Shown: piece by piece, positions 43,703-52,769 of the stretch
How positions within the stretch are numbered: position 1 is the stretch's first letter
Layout: every line of letters begins with the position of its first letter
Origin: CAYXZQ01 sp963717515
GTDB taxonomy: Archaea; Nanobdellota; Nanobdellia; Woesearchaeales; DSVV01
Direction: 5' to 3'
NCBI GenBank assembly: GCA_963717515.1
Contig: OY970338.1
Span: 620,001-684,000, forward strand
Length of the DNA: 64,000 nt
The notes under the pieces: generated by a model
What the model was told of the DNA's origin: nothing
Database searches by the model: none
What the model saw: the letters and a program-made list of their open reading frames with translations, nothing else
Program-made: the position numbers and the translations under genes

Positions 43703-45583
43703 ATGAAAGACAGTGCCCCAGGATATAAATTCCGGCGTTTTCTGAAGAGCAACTGGCAGGACAAGGCATTGGTCGTCGTCATCCTCATATTCCTCGCCCT
43801 GCAGATAGGGATTGTCGACCAGCTAAAACAGCTCCCGGGCCCGTTGTACGGCGGTGATTACTACTATCATCTGGGCATGATAAACCACCTCAGTTCCGGG
43901 GGCTCGATATTCGAGAACTCGCAAGCTGCAGGAGGTTATCCATGGGTACCTCCGCTCTACCATCTGACGATTGTCGCAATCTCCAGGATCTCAGGCCTGA
44001 ACCTGATTAACACGATATTCTACTCAAATATCCTCTTCACGCCCATCATCGGCATCCTGTCCTACCTGCTTGGCCTCGTGTTCCTCAAGAAAAGGACTCT
44101 TGCACTGGCCGTAGCCTCCTATAGTCTCGCAACCGGCTCGCTATATTACTATTATCATGCAGCAAGGACAATAACCACATTGCTGTTCCTCCTTCTGCTG
44201 TTCTATTCCTACCAGAAGGATGAGCTCAGATTCAATATACTCGCGGGGATATCCTACGGCCTTGTCATGCTCTCCCATACATCTGCCGGGATTGCAGCCT
44301 CATTCCTTCTCGCACTGTATTTCATCTATATGACTTTCTTCCAGTATTCAGGATTCAGAAAGCCTGATTTTGACCAGGTCAAAAAGAATCTGAAAAGAAA
44401 CCTCATCTACTTCTCGACGGTGTTCGGAATAGGTTTTGCAATCGGGCTCATATACTGGTTCATCCCGATATTCATGCTTCACCTGGCAGTCAAGAACAGG
44501 CTTCAGGATTTCAATTACGCAGTGGTGGATACGTTCTACCAGCAGCTGAAATACATCATTGGGAGCCTTGCGTGGATGTTCATCCCAAAATTCACAAGCG
44601 CGCTCAGCCTGATTATCGGGATAATGTTTGACGTAGGATTTGTCGGGATGATATTCATAAGGAAGAGATCGCAGGAGATCAGATTCCTGCTGTTCCTGTT
44701 TGCTGACATGGTCCTCGGATATGGCCATATAATAATATCAGAGCCGCTGCTGCATACAAACCTCACGCCCAGCTCCCTCGGCGGATATCCTTCATCAGTG
44801 TTCATGATGCTTGTCCCTTTCATTGGAATAATCATACTCCTTAACACATTATCTGGTACTATCAAAAGCATAAAAAAATACTCCGAGCATATATTCATAA
44901 TTTTTTTTATCATCATCCTTTCAGTCGGTGCCTTAGGATATACTGCATCCAAGACAAAATCCCCATATTATGAGAATGCAAAACAGCCCATGCCCCAATA
45001 CCTGGATGACATCTCCGGCTGGGTCAAGCAGAACACAAATGTGGATGACGTATTCCTTTCTGACAATGAAGACGCCTTCATGCTCAATGCACTGACTGGC
45101 AGGAAGCTGCTGGCATCGAGAAGGGCACATTTCGGCATGTTTGTCGATGTTGATGAGCGTTACATTGATGCTGCGGTCATCCTGCATGGTGACGACGACA
45201 GCAAGAGAGCTGAGCTTCTGAAGAAAGACAATGTCAAGTACCTTTTCTGGCACTACAGGTGGCTGAGCAATGTGTACCAGTTTGACAATAACGGGCAGAT
45301 TGTGGGGATCTCTGACCCGCTCCTAATAATTGACAAGGATGATTATGAGAAGACGCTCCAGACCTACAACATAAGCTACCAGAAACTCCACACATGGCTA
45401 GACCCTGCACTCAGGGGGGACGAGTACAGGCAGTATGATGCCCTCCTTGTCCAGCCAAGCCTCAATATCACTCATCCCTGGTCTGATGAGCTCGACAAAT
45501 ACCTGATCCTTGAGAAGACATTCTATTACCAGGGGCTTGAGGCTGCAAAGATCTACAGTATAAACCTGCCTAGCCGCAATTAA
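43703..45583 (+). CDS. GT-C-like polytopic membrane protein (putative glycosyltransferase)
   Basis: A 626-residue protein with about 11-13 membrane helices and a soluble C-terminal domain of ~200 residues. The first outer loop has YGGDYYYHLGMINHL, an acidic/aromatic motif at the place of the catalytic acid in GT-C enzymes, and AAGGYPWVPPLYHL follows. It does not match STT3 (no WWDxG); the nearest style is the PMT/ArnT/AglB-relative group using polyprenyl-phosphate sugars. The C-terminal domain contains DDVFLSDNEDAFMLNAL and a Trp/His-rich segment FWHYRWLSNVYQF. It begins 1 nt after the OST-parvulin gene and is surely co-transcribed. It may extend the glycan or modify surface proteins; this is inference. 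Confidence 0.75.
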   Translation: MKDSAPGYKFRRFLKSNWQDKALVVVILIFLALQIGIVDQLKQLPGPLYGGDYYYHLGMINHLSSGGSIFENSQAAGGYPWVPPLYHLTIVAISRISGLNLINTIFYSNILFTPIIGILSYLLGLVFLKKRTLALAVASYSLATGSLYYYYHAARTITTLLFLLLLFYSYQKDELRFNILAGISYGLVMLSHTSAGIAASFLLALYFIYMTFFQYSGFRKPDFDQVKKNLKRNLIYFSTVFGIGFAIGLIYWFIPIFMLHLAVKNRLQDFNYAVVDTFYQQLKYIIGSLAWMFIPKFTSALSLIIGIMFDVGFVGMIFIRKRSQEIRFLLFLFADMVLGYGHIIISEPLLHTNLTPSSLGGYPSSVFMMLVPFIGIIILLNTLSGTIKSIKKYSEHIFIIFFIIILSVGALGYTASKTKSPYYENAKQPMPQYLDDISGWVKQNTNVDDVFLSDNEDAFMLNALTGRKLLASRRAHFGMFVDVDERYIDAAVILHGDDDSKRAELLKKDNVKYLFWHYRWLSNVYQFDNNGQIVGISDPLLIIDKDDYEKTLQTYNISYQKLHTWLDPALRGDEYRQYDALLVQPSLNITHPWSDELDKYLILEKTFYYQGLEAAKIYSINLPSRN

Positions 45584-45588
45584 TTTAT

Positions 45589-46251
45589 ATGCGTGATGGA
45601 ATTCAGATGCTGATGGACATGATAAAGAAAGACTACAGCCGAAAGTATTTTGATAATCCCATACGCAGGATGAATAAGGGGTCGTTGAGGAACAGGAACA
45701 GGCTCAAAGAGCTATTGAAGCATGTCAAAGGCGGAAGATTGTTTGAGATAGGCTGTGCAAGGGGAGAATTCCTGGATTCAGCCAGCTCGTTTTTTGATGT
45801 CTATGGCATGGATATTTCCGGATATGCAATAGATATCGCCCAGAAAAGATTCAAAGGCCGCGTATCTGAAGGTGATATCAACAAGAAAAATCTAAAGGAG
45901 AGCTATTATGATGCAATTGCAGGGTTCAATGTCCTTGAGCACATAAGTGATCCTGGCAAGGTCATATCCAAGACATATTCATCTTTGAGACCCAGGGGCA
46001 TATTCATCGGCTCATGCCCCAACAAATCAGGCCTGGTCGGAAGGGCCTTTACAGAATTCTCAAACCTTGTGGACAGGACTCATTGCTCTACACTAAAACC
46101 ATCAGAATGGAGAAGGATATTTGAGGAGTCTGGATTCAGGGAGATCAAATTTTTTGGGGAAGTGATGCTGCCCGGGGGGTTTGCCATTTACATAAAAAGC
46201 AGACTGTGGAAGCACTTTTCGATGAATCTGGTCTTCATATGCAGGAAATGA
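45589..46251 (+). CDS. SAM-dependent methyltransferase
   Basis: A 220-residue class I methyltransferase. Motif I is LFEIGCARGEFLDSA, next YGMDISGYAIDIA, SEGDINKKNL, DAIAGFNVLEHISDPGK (methyltransferase-11/23 pattern) and LRPRGIFIGSCPNKSG. The first ~45 residues are basic and may form an amphipathic helix. Met7 (45607) or Met11 are alternative starts. The gene follows the GT-C-like gene by 5 nt, so it belongs to the OST operon and probably methylates a glycan sugar. It ends 11 nt before the convergent GT2 gene. Confidence 0.85.
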   Translation: MRDGIQMLMDMIKKDYSRKYFDNPIRRMNKGSLRNRNRLKELLKHVKGGRLFEIGCARGEFLDSASSFFDVYGMDISGYAIDIAQKRFKGRVSEGDINKKNLKESYYDAIAGFNVLEHISDPGKVISKTYSSLRPRGIFIGSCPNKSGLVGRAFTEFSNLVDRTHCSTLKPSEWRRIFEESGFREIKFFGEVMLPGGFAIYIKSRLWKHFSMNLVFICRK

Positions 46252-46262
46252 ATTGCCATGTG

Positions 46263-46940
46263 CTACCAGATATCCCTGAGAAGCTGCCAGAGAAATTTAG
46301 GGCCATCCCTCCATATATGTATTGTCGACCTGCCTCCGAAATATTCATGGCAGGGTATCTCAGAGACCTTGTAGCCCTTCTTAAGAAATTTGATTCCCAT
46401 CTCCTGCTCTATGGTCGCGATATTCTCCCTCAGGCCTATCTTCTTTGCAACCTCTGAACGTAATGCCCGAAAACCGTTGAGGTGGTCTGATATCCTTGAG
46501 CCGAACCTCAGATTGATCAGGAGTGTTATGATGCTTCCGAACATGAGGCGGAAAAATTCATCGATTGTCCCATTGAACTCATCGCTGCCTCCTGTCATCC
46601 TTGAGCCTATGACCATGTCATAGCCTTTCTCTGTAATGTGGCCTGTAAGCCTGGGTATGTCATCTGGATTGTGAGAGCCGTCCGCATCTATGAAGACGAT
46701 GATACCTTCCTTCACATGCCTTATCGCGCACCGCAGCGCATCGCCCTTGCCCCTGCCGTTATCGATTATGAAAGGTGTACCCATCTCTTTCACAATCGAG
46801 CGGGTCCTGTCCTTTGATTTCTTGGACAGCACGACAAGCACATCATCACAATGATTCCTGGACCTGGTTATCAATTCCCTTATATTCTTCTCTTCATTGT
46901 ATGCTGGTATTACGACTGTGATCTTTTCCTTTTTTCCCAT
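46263..46940 (-). CDS. GT2-family glycosyltransferase (polyprenyl-phosphate sugar synthase type)
   Basis: A 225-residue GT-A fold protein. It starts with TVVIPAYNEEKNIRELI, has DNGRGKGDALRCAI, IVFIDADGSHNPDDIPRL with the D-A-D metal motif, VIGSRMTGGSD and DHLNGFRALRSEVAKKIGL. The size and motifs match dolichyl-phosphate mannose/glucose synthases without a C-terminal membrane domain; a short hydrophobic stretch (FFRLMFGSIITLLINLRFG) may bind the membrane. It would load mannose or glucose onto a polyprenyl phosphate for GT-C enzymes such as the neighbouring gene. It lies on the opposite strand, convergent with the methyltransferase. Confidence 0.9.
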   Translation of the reverse strand: MGKKEKITVVIPAYNEEKNIRELITRSRNHCDDVLVVLSKKSKDRTRSIVKEMGTPFIIDNGRGKGDALRCAIRHVKEGIIVFIDADGSHNPDDIPRLTGHITEKGYDMVIGSRMTGGSDEFNGTIDEFFRLMFGSIITLLINLRFGSRISDHLNGFRALRSEVAKKIGLRENIATIEQEMGIKFLKKGYKVSEIPCHEYFGGRSTIHIWRDGPKFLWQLLRDIW

Positions 46941-47095
46941 GGCTGCCCCTTGTGAAAAGAGCGGTATTTATAAAAGCTTCTATGCAGGAAAATCTGACAA
47001 TAAAAGGGAAAAAATCAAACAATATTCAATAGGTTCCGGTGGCATGAAGAACAAGCTTCAAAAGATTTATATAATCGACATTTTTTAATGTCTGT

Positions 47096-47512
47096 GTGAA
47101 AGCTGTCAATTATTTCAAGGCAATGTTGCTTGATACCAAATTGAGGAGGCTGTTTCTGATATATGTGATAATAGGCGGAATCTCAGCATTAGTCGATTTT
47201 TCCATCCTGTTCATACTGACAAGCATAATAGGGGTATATTACATCTTTTCCGCAATAATCTCTTATCCATTCGGGGCAGCGACGCATTTCCTGCTCAACA
47301 AGTACCTGAATTTCAGGAAGCATGACCGAAAATTCGTCAGACAGCTGCTCACCTACATTGTCATCAACGTGATAGGCCTTGGAATCACCCTCACAATCAT
47401 GTATGTGCTGGTCGAATATTTCAACCTGCTGTACCTCTATGCAAAGATGATAGCTGTCTTTCTGGTCCTGTTCTACAGCTTCAACATGCACAGGGCATTC
47501 ACTTTCAGATGA
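47096..47512 (+). CDS. GtrA-family membrane protein
   Basis: A 138-residue protein with four membrane helices in the GtrA arrangement: FLIYVIIGGISALVDFSI, YIFSAIISYPFGAATHFLLNKYLNF (with the family N-K-x-x-x-F), LLTYIVINVIGLGITLTI and YLYAKMIAVFLVLFYSFN-MHRAFTF. GtrA-like proteins are thought to help flip or present polyprenyl-phosphate sugars. The start is a GTG at 47096; a nearby ATG at 47089 meets a stop at once. The GT2-type synthases in this window could make the lipid-linked sugar it handles. Its end overlaps the DUF362 gene by 4 nt (ATGA). Confidence 0.9.
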   Translation: MKAVNYFKAMLLDTKLRRLFLIYVIIGGISALVDFSILFILTSIIGVYYIFSAIISYPFGAATHFLLNKYLNFRKHDRKFVRQLLTYIVINVIGLGITLTIMYVLVEYFNLLYLYAKMIAVFLVLFYSFNMHRAFTFR

Positions 47513-48585
47513 AGATGAAACAAACAAAAGTAGCAGTGCTCAAGACGACACCTTCGGGTGTCCTGGCGGATTATTCGAGACTGATGCACCTCGCAGAATA
47601 TAAGAGGACAATATCAAAGGAGCGCAAGACAATCATCAAGCTGAACCTCTCATGGTCAAAATATTTCCCTGCATGCTCGACTGAGCCATGGCAGCTTGAT
47701 GGTGTGCTAAAGACCCTTGCAGACGACGGTTACACTGACATCCACCCTGTAGAGAACAGGACAGTTGTCACTGATGTCTGGAAGGGGGCGAGGGGGAACA
47801 GGTGGCTTGGAATCCTGGAGAGATACAATCTCAAATATGAGCCGCTGACTGGTGCAGAGTGGGTCAGATTCAGGCCCAAGTGCCCTGTCCCTGCTATCGA
47901 GAGGCTCTTTCCTGACGGACACAGGATCCCGAAGATGTTCATAAGAAATGACATCATCCATCTGCCGACAATAAAGACCCATGGGCACACGACCATGACA
48001 GGGGCAGTCAAGAATTCCTTCGGCGGACTTATTACAGAGCGAAGGCATCACAGCCATAAAATCATCCATGAGGTGCTGGTCGACCTGATGACAATTCAGA
48101 AGGAGATCCACCCGGGCATATTTGCAGTGATGGACGGGACAGTGTGCGGGGACGGCATGGGGCCTAGGACAATGCATCCTGTAATCAAGGATTACATAAT
48201 AGCATCATCAGACCAGGTAGCTATTGACGCAGTGTCGGCGAAGATGATGGGTTTTGACCCCATGAAGATAAGGTTCATAAAGATGGCCCATGACAAAGGG
48301 CTGGGCTGTGGGGACATATCGCAGATGGACATTGCAGGCGAGGACATCTCAAGGGTTGATTTCGGGTTCAGGACAGCCAGGAGCCCTGTGATATTCTGGG
48401 ACCAGGTATTCAGGAAAGGCCCGCTCTCGTTCCTTGAGCCGCTCCTCTTCCATACAGGCCTCTTCAGGCTTGCGGTATTCGGCTCTTATTTCTACCATGA
48501 CTACCTTTGGTATCCCACAATCGGCAGGTCTAGGATAAGAAAATTCAATAAGACAGAGTGGGGGAAGCTGTTTAAGTCATATTAG
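47509..48585 (+). CDS. DUF362-domain protein
   Basis: A 358-residue protein matching DUF362: KVAVLKTTPSG, KTIIKLNLSW, NDIIHLPTIKTHGHTTMTGAVKNSFG (family core with K-T-H), AVMDGTVCGDGMGPRTMHPV and IIASSDQVAIDAVSAKMMGFDP. Many DUF362 proteins carry a ferredoxin-like region with C-x2-C motifs; none is present here. Function is unknown. It overlaps gtrA by 4 nt, an unexpected partner for an envelope protein, and may hint at a role in lipid or glycan metabolism. It converges with the HD-domain gene with a 1-nt gap. Confidence 0.85.
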   Translation: MKMKQTKVAVLKTTPSGVLADYSRLMHLAEYKRTISKERKTIIKLNLSWSKYFPACSTEPWQLDGVLKTLADDGYTDIHPVENRTVVTDVWKGARGNRWLGILERYNLKYEPLTGAEWVRFRPKCPVPAIERLFPDGHRIPKMFIRNDIIHLPTIKTHGHTTMTGAVKNSFGGLITERRHHSHKIIHEVLVDLMTIQKEIHPGIFAVMDGTVCGDGMGPRTMHPVIKDYIIASSDQVAIDAVSAKMMGFDPMKIRFIKMAHDKGLGCGDISQMDIAGEDISRVDFGFRTARSPVIFWDQVFRKGPLSFLEPLLFHTGLFRLAVFGSYFYHDYLWYPTIGRSRIRKFNKTEWGKLFKSY

Positions 48586-48586
48586 G

Positions 48587-49144
48587 TCAAAGGAGGTCAT
48601 ATCTTCCATAATGCATCTTATTCTGCCTGCTGTTCACATACTCGCGTCCGAATGATGTATTGAACTCCAGATTTCTGACTTTCCTGATGAATGGGACCCT
48701 GTATAGGCATAATCTGTCACCATCCCATACGATTGCCGGGACTTCCGGACGTATGCTGCCTGCAAGAGTATAATAATGAACAATGTTCCAGTCTCCGCCA
48801 GGCGAGGTCTCCCTGTCGTGATTTTCAAGGGTGAAGATGATGGAATCGACAGAAATCAGCCCTTCTCTAATCCAGTAATCAGGTACAATCTCCCTGAATT
48901 TCACAGCAGCCCTGTGGCCGTGTCCTAAGTCCTGCAGATGCCCTTTTCTCTGGGTATCATGCATAAATGCTGCGACATGGATGGAATTTATCGATACATG
49001 GTCCTGAATATTATTATGCTTGACCATATATTCGGCTTTTGAGAAAACATCCAGGGTGTGGGGCCAGTCATGGTTGTCGATTCCCTTGATCAGGATGCTT
49101 CTGTATGCCAGTTCAGCAATCTCTCCAACATCAATCAAAGCCAT
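48587..49144 (-). CDS. HD-domain hydrolase
   Basis: About 185 residues, starting at the ATG at 49144 (MALIDVGEI). The HD metal site is visible: HDWPHTLDVF near residue 30, then AAFMHDTQRKG (H-D), HGHRAAVKF, and a distal Asp/His segment FTLENHDRET. This layout fits small HD phosphohydrolases acting on nucleotides or phosphate esters. The frame continues 15 codons upstream (to 49189) but a TATA-like TTTATTATAA lies ~25-30 nt before 49144, supporting a leaderless start there. It lies beside nadC in divergent orientation, so a role in nucleotide metabolism is possible but not shown. Confidence 0.78.
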   Translation of the reverse strand: MALIDVGEIAELAYRSILIKGIDNHDWPHTLDVFSKAEYMVKHNNIQDHVSINSIHVAAFMHDTQRKGHLQDLGHGHRAAVKFREIVPDYWIREGLISVDSIIFTLENHDRETSPGGDWNIVHYYTLAGSIRPEVPAIVWDGDRLCLYRVPFIRKVRNLEFNTSFGREYVNSRQNKMHYGRYDLL

Positions 49145-49262
49145 TGGCTTAAGGATTTTTATTTTGTTATAATAAATTATCGGATACAATATATTATACT
49201 GGATTAGGGTTTAGGAGCGGGATTCAAATAGATTTATAAATGATATTTTTATCCGATTCCGT
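49145..49262. promoter_or_regulatory. Divergent promoter region, HD hydrolase / nadC
   Basis: TATA-like ATTTATAAAT (about 49231-49240) sits ~25-30 nt before nadC, and TTTATTATAA (minus sense, about 49167-49176) sits at the same distance before the HD gene. No SD sites are seen. Confidence 0.5.
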
Positions 49263-50105
49263 ATGGCGATTGAATTCGAAAAAGTCAAGAAGATCCTTGA
49301 GCTGGCGCTGTCCGAGGATATCGAGGCAGGCGACATAACGACGATGTCATGCATTCCCGAAGACAGGATGGCGAAGGCCAGAATCATCGCAAAGGAGAAA
49401 GGCTTGATATGCGGCCTTGACCTGATAGGGTTCATTTTCAGGATTGTCGATGAAAACGTGGCTGTGAAGCTCAACAGCAAGGATGGTGATACTGTATCTG
49501 CCGGCGACATCATTGCTCTGGTCGAGGGTCCAGCAAGGCCGATATTATCTGTAGAGAGGACTGTCCTGAATTTCCTGCAGAACCTAAGCGGTGTCGCTAC
49601 AACGACTAATAATTATGAAAAGCTGATCCATGGATCACATGCAAAGCTTCTCGACACAAGGAAGACCACCCCAGGGATGAGATATCTGCAGAAATATGCT
49701 GTCAAGACAGGCGGTGGAGAGAATCATAGGATGGGCCTCTATGACATGGTCCTCATAAAAGACAACCATATCAAAGTCAACGGATCTATCACAGACGCTG
49801 TTTCTCTGGCAAGGAAAAAAGCAGGACAGGGGATGAAGATAGAGGTCGAGTGCTCAAGCATCGAAGAGGTCAAGGAAGCAATTGGGACAGAATGCGACTG
49901 GATAATGCTTGACAACATGGGGACAGCGGACATGAAAAAGGCTGTTGGTCTCATCAACAGGAAAAAGAAGACAGAGGCCTCAGGAGGAATCACAGCTGAA
50001 AATCTTGCAGAAGTGGCAATGACCGGGATAGATTTCATATCAGCAGGGGTGCTCACCCATTCATACAAGTCCCTTGACATCAGCATGAAGACAGACATCA
50101 TATGA
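49263..50105 (+). CDS. nadC: Nicotinate-nucleotide pyrophosphorylase (quinolinate phosphoribosyltransferase)
   Basis: A 280-residue enzyme that turns quinolinate and PRPP into nicotinate mononucleotide, CO2 and PPi. It carries LSEDIEAGDITT near the start, ERTVLNFLQNLSGVAT, LLDTRKTTPGMRYLQKYAVKTGGGENHRMGL (the signature active-site region, given here for position ~130-160), LIKDNHI, and IEVECSSIEEVKEA with SGGITAENLAEVAMTGIDFISAG at the phosphate site. Length and order are complete. Its stop overlaps the stop of the convergent nadE by 8 nt. Neither nadA nor nadB is in the window. Confidence 0.97.
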   Translation: MAIEFEKVKKILELALSEDIEAGDITTMSCIPEDRMAKARIIAKEKGLICGLDLIGFIFRIVDENVAVKLNSKDGDTVSAGDIIALVEGPARPILSVERTVLNFLQNLSGVATTTNNYEKLIHGSHAKLLDTRKTTPGMRYLQKYAVKTGGGENHRMGLYDMVLIKDNHIKVNGSITDAVSLARKKAGQGMKIEVECSSIEEVKEAIGTECDWIMLDNMGTADMKKAVGLINRKKKTEASGGITAENLAEVAMTGIDFISAGVLTHSYKSLDISMKTDII

Positions 50106-51042
50106 AGGCTGTCGTCAGGATGACAGGCGGAGCCTCAAGCTTGTGCGGAGCAAGCTTCTCATGGCGGAACAGGACATCTTCTATCATCTCTCCTGTGATC
50201 CCTGAAAGCTGTTTCTTCATCTTTTCATCCATAAAAACATCATGACCTTCTGGGTATTTCGCTATCTCAAGAATCATTTTCCTGCTATGCCCATCGTCAT
50301 TGCCTGCGACAATGACCTCTGCCTGGAAATATGAGCAGCCGAGGTCCTGCCGGTCTGTCTGGCCTTTCCTGAGACCTGCTGTCGGCTTCTTGGTGACTAT
50401 CTCAGCCGGTATTTTGTTGTAAGCTGCCATCGCCCTGACAAGCCGTTTGGACAGCATCGCAATAGGCGAGAAGTCCACACCGCCGTCACCATATTTGGTG
50501 AAATAGCCGAGGCCGAAGTCCTCATCCCTGTTGCCTGTCCCTGCAACCCTGGAATGAGGAGCTGATTCCTTCATCCCATACAGGAGGAGCATCCTTATCC
50601 TGCTCTGCATGTTCTCATATGCGACCCCCTCAAGCCCGAGCATGTTATTGACAGCATCCTTGATGTCATCGATAGGAACTATAGAATATCCTGACCTGCA
50701 CCCTGCCAGGTGCTTCCTTTCCCTTTTTTCGAGTCCCAGCTTCAATGCAAGCTTTTCTGCTAATCGCTGATCTTCCTGGGAATTCTCTTCTGAAGGCATG
50801 ATGAGGGCATGGAACCTGCCATTGAGCAGAACTGCTGCCTTATGGCAGAGTGCTGCTGTCAGGGATGAGTCCACCCCTCCAGAAAGACCGACCACAATCC
50901 CGTCTGCACCAGTGGATTGAAGGTACTTCACTATGCCATCGACAATATCTGCTGTCGCCTTTTTGCAGTCCAGCCCGGGGAGAGTTATCTTCCCTATGCC
51001 TGGCTTCTCAAGGATTATCGGCATGATTTTATTGTTCATCAT
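50098..51042 (-). CDS. nadE: NAD+ synthase (ammonia type)
   Basis: A 314-residue PP-loop enzyme making NAD+ from deamido-NAD+, ATP and ammonia. The ATP-binding motif is IVVGLSGGVDSSLTAAL; other marks are LIMPSEENSQEDQRLAEKLA, RIRMLLLYG, VAGTGNRDEDFGLGYFTKYGDGGVDFSPIA (long conserved region with the T-G-N-x-x-E/D and D-x-x-P loops) and VTKKPTAGLRKGQTD. There is no glutaminase domain, so free ammonia is used. It is about 40 residues longer than many archaeal NadE proteins, mostly at the C-terminus. It lies tail to tail with nadC, so the last two steps of NAD synthesis (apart from the adenylyltransferase) are neighbours. Confidence 0.95.
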   Translation of the reverse strand: MMNNKIMPIILEKPGIGKITLPGLDCKKATADIVDGIVKYLQSTGADGIVVGLSGGVDSSLTAALCHKAAVLLNGRFHALIMPSEENSQEDQRLAEKLALKLGLEKRERKHLAGCRSGYSIVPIDDIKDAVNNMLGLEGVAYENMQSRIRMLLLYGMKESAPHSRVAGTGNRDEDFGLGYFTKYGDGGVDFSPIAMLSKRLVRAMAAYNKIPAEIVTKKPTAGLRKGQTDRQDLGCSYFQAEVIVAGNDDGHSRKMILEIAKYPEGHDVFMDEKMKKQLSGITGEMIEDVLFRHEKLAPHKLEAPPVILTTAFI

Positions 51043-51206
51043 AATTACAGGATATCATTATGTATATTTTAAAGCTTGTGGTTCGATATATACAAAGTCT
51101 CAATTCCTCATTACTTATGAAATAATGTCTAACTGATAGCAATAAAGTCCAAGGTGAACATGATTGATTCACAATATTTAAAAAAGCCCCGCACACCCCA
51201 ATAAAT

Positions 51207-52061
51207 ATGGCAGGGGATATTTTCAGGCTCCTAAGGGTGAGCCAGTGGTACAAGAACATAGTCATCTTCATCGCCCTCTTCTTCACAGGCCATGTGTTCA
51301 TTGCAGGAGAGCTTTGGCCGACGATGCTCGGGTTCGTCTCCCTCTGCCTGATATCATCAGCCAACTATACCATCAACGACATAGTCGACAGGAAATCCGA
51401 CAGCCTGCACCCTGAGAAGAAAGACAGGCCTATAGCCTCTGGCAGGTTCCCAGTCCATGCTGCCTCATTGCTCGCATTTTTCCTTGTCGCTATTTCTGTG
51501 CTTGCCTCATCGATGCTCTCTGCATATTTCATGCTCACGATAGCAGGGTTATTCATCCTCAGCCTTGCGTATACTCTGTACCTCAAAGACATTATGTACA
51601 TCGACATCATCCTGATAAGCATCAACTTTGTGCTTAGGGCCATTTCCGGCGCATTCATCATCAATGTGGACATCTCTCCCTGGCTCCTAGTCTGTGCATT
51701 CTTCCTTTCCCAGTTCATGGTCCTCGGCAAGCGCAGGTCAGACCTTGCATTCCTGGGCAAAGACGCATCCAGGCACAGGAAGGTGTTCAGGCATTATTCT
51801 GTAGAGCTTCTTGACCAGCTGATAACTGCTGACATGGCCATACTCATGATATCCTATGCACTGTACACATTCCTCAAGGGAGGGGACAACATGATATACA
51901 CACTGCCTATCGTGCTCTACGGACTGTACAGGTATCATTACTTGATATCGTCAGGCTCAGACATCCCGAGGCAGCCTGAAAAGCTTGCCGCAGACCCTGG
52001 CCTTGCACTATCAATCCTGGCCTGGGGCCTCATACTCTTTGTGCTCCTCTACGTGATATGA
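51207..52061 (+). CDS. UbiA-family prenyltransferase, decaprenyl-phosphate phosphoribosyltransferase-like
   Basis: A 284-residue membrane protein with about eight helices. The first Asp-rich motif is NDIVDRKSDSLHPEKKDRPI (N-D-x2-D-x3-D), preceded by RVSQWYKNIVIFIALFF, the opening typical of the DPPR synthase branch (related to mycobacterial UbiA/Rv3806c), which attaches 5-phosphoribose to a polyprenyl phosphate. The second polar loop contains FMVLGKRRSDLAFLG. A TATA-like ATATTTAAAAAAGC (51175-51188) ~25 nt before the ATG indicates a leaderless start. It is followed after 1 nt by a DPM-like synthase, so this pair could make lipid-linked pentose and hexose donors. Alternative: a lipid-quinone or archaeol-type UbiA, less likely given these motifs. 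Confidence 0.82.
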   Translation: MAGDIFRLLRVSQWYKNIVIFIALFFTGHVFIAGELWPTMLGFVSLCLISSANYTINDIVDRKSDSLHPEKKDRPIASGRFPVHAASLLAFFLVAISVLASSMLSAYFMLTIAGLFILSLAYTLYLKDIMYIDIILISINFVLRAISGAFIINVDISPWLLVCAFFLSQFMVLGKRRSDLAFLGKDASRHRKVFRHYSVELLDQLITADMAILMISYALYTFLKGGDNMIYTLPIVLYGLYRYHYLISSGSDIPRQPEKLAADPGLALSILAWGLILFVLLYVI

Positions 52062-52062
52062 A

Positions 52063-52755
52063 ATGGTAAATAAATCCGGAACCAAAAAAATATTTATCGT
52101 GATGCCCGCTTTCAATGAGGAGAAAGTCATAGGCAGGGTGATTGACAGTGTCAGGAGTGAGGGATTTGATAACCTGATTGTAATCGATGACGGCTGCGAG
52201 GACGGCACTGCAGAGATTGCAGATAAGAGAGGGGCCATTGTCTACAGGCACTTATTAAACAGGGGACTTGGTGGGGCTCTCGGAACAGGGCTTGCAGGTG
52301 CCCTGAAGCTTGAGGCAGATGTCATTGTGACATTCGACTCTGACGGCCAGCACAACCCAAAAGACATAAGGAATGTAATATCGCCCATACTGAAGGGCAA
52401 GGCTGATGTTGTGATCGGCTCAAGGCTCATAAATCCAAAAGGGATGCCCCTTCTCAGGAGGGTCGGAAATTTCGGGCTCAACATAATAACCTACATCCTA
52501 TTCGGGGTGTGGACGACGGACTCCCAGTCAGGCTTCAGGGCATTCTCTGCACAGGCTGCCAAAAAGATAAATATCAGGACAAACAGGATGGAGGTCAGCT
52601 CTGAGATAATCAGGGAGATAGGAAGGAACAGGCTGAGATTTCAGGAAGTGCCAATAAAGGCGATATATACAGACTACTCGCTCAGACATGGCCAGAGTAG
52701 CATCAATGCCATAAGGATCGTCGCAAAGCTGATATTGAAAAAACTGATGAGATAA
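52063..52755 (+). CDS. GT2-family polyprenyl-phosphate sugar synthase (DPM1-like)
   Basis: A 230-residue GT-A enzyme. It has IFIVMPAFNEEKVIGRVI, LIVIDDGCEDGTAEIA, LNRGLGGALGTGLAGAL, VIVTFDSDGQHNPKDI with the D-S-D metal motif, VVIGSRLINPKGMP and TDSQSGFRAFSAQAAKKI. Length matches soluble-type dolichyl-phosphate mannose/glucose synthases. It should charge polyprenyl phosphate with a hexose from a GDP- or UDP-donor at the cytoplasmic face. It follows the UbiA-like gene by 1 nt and is followed by the DUF2304 gene, a partner often seen next to such enzymes. Compare the other DPM-like gene at 46263, with a different C-terminus. Confidence 0.9.
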   Translation: MVNKSGTKKIFIVMPAFNEEKVIGRVIDSVRSEGFDNLIVIDDGCEDGTAEIADKRGAIVYRHLLNRGLGGALGTGLAGALKLEADVIVTFDSDGQHNPKDIRNVISPILKGKADVVIGSRLINPKGMPLLRRVGNFGLNIITYILFGVWTTDSQSGFRAFSAQAAKKINIRTNRMEVSSEIIREIGRNRLRFQEVPIKAIYTDYSLRHGQSSINAIRIVAKLILKKLMR

Positions 52756-52769
52756 GGAAGGTGATATGA

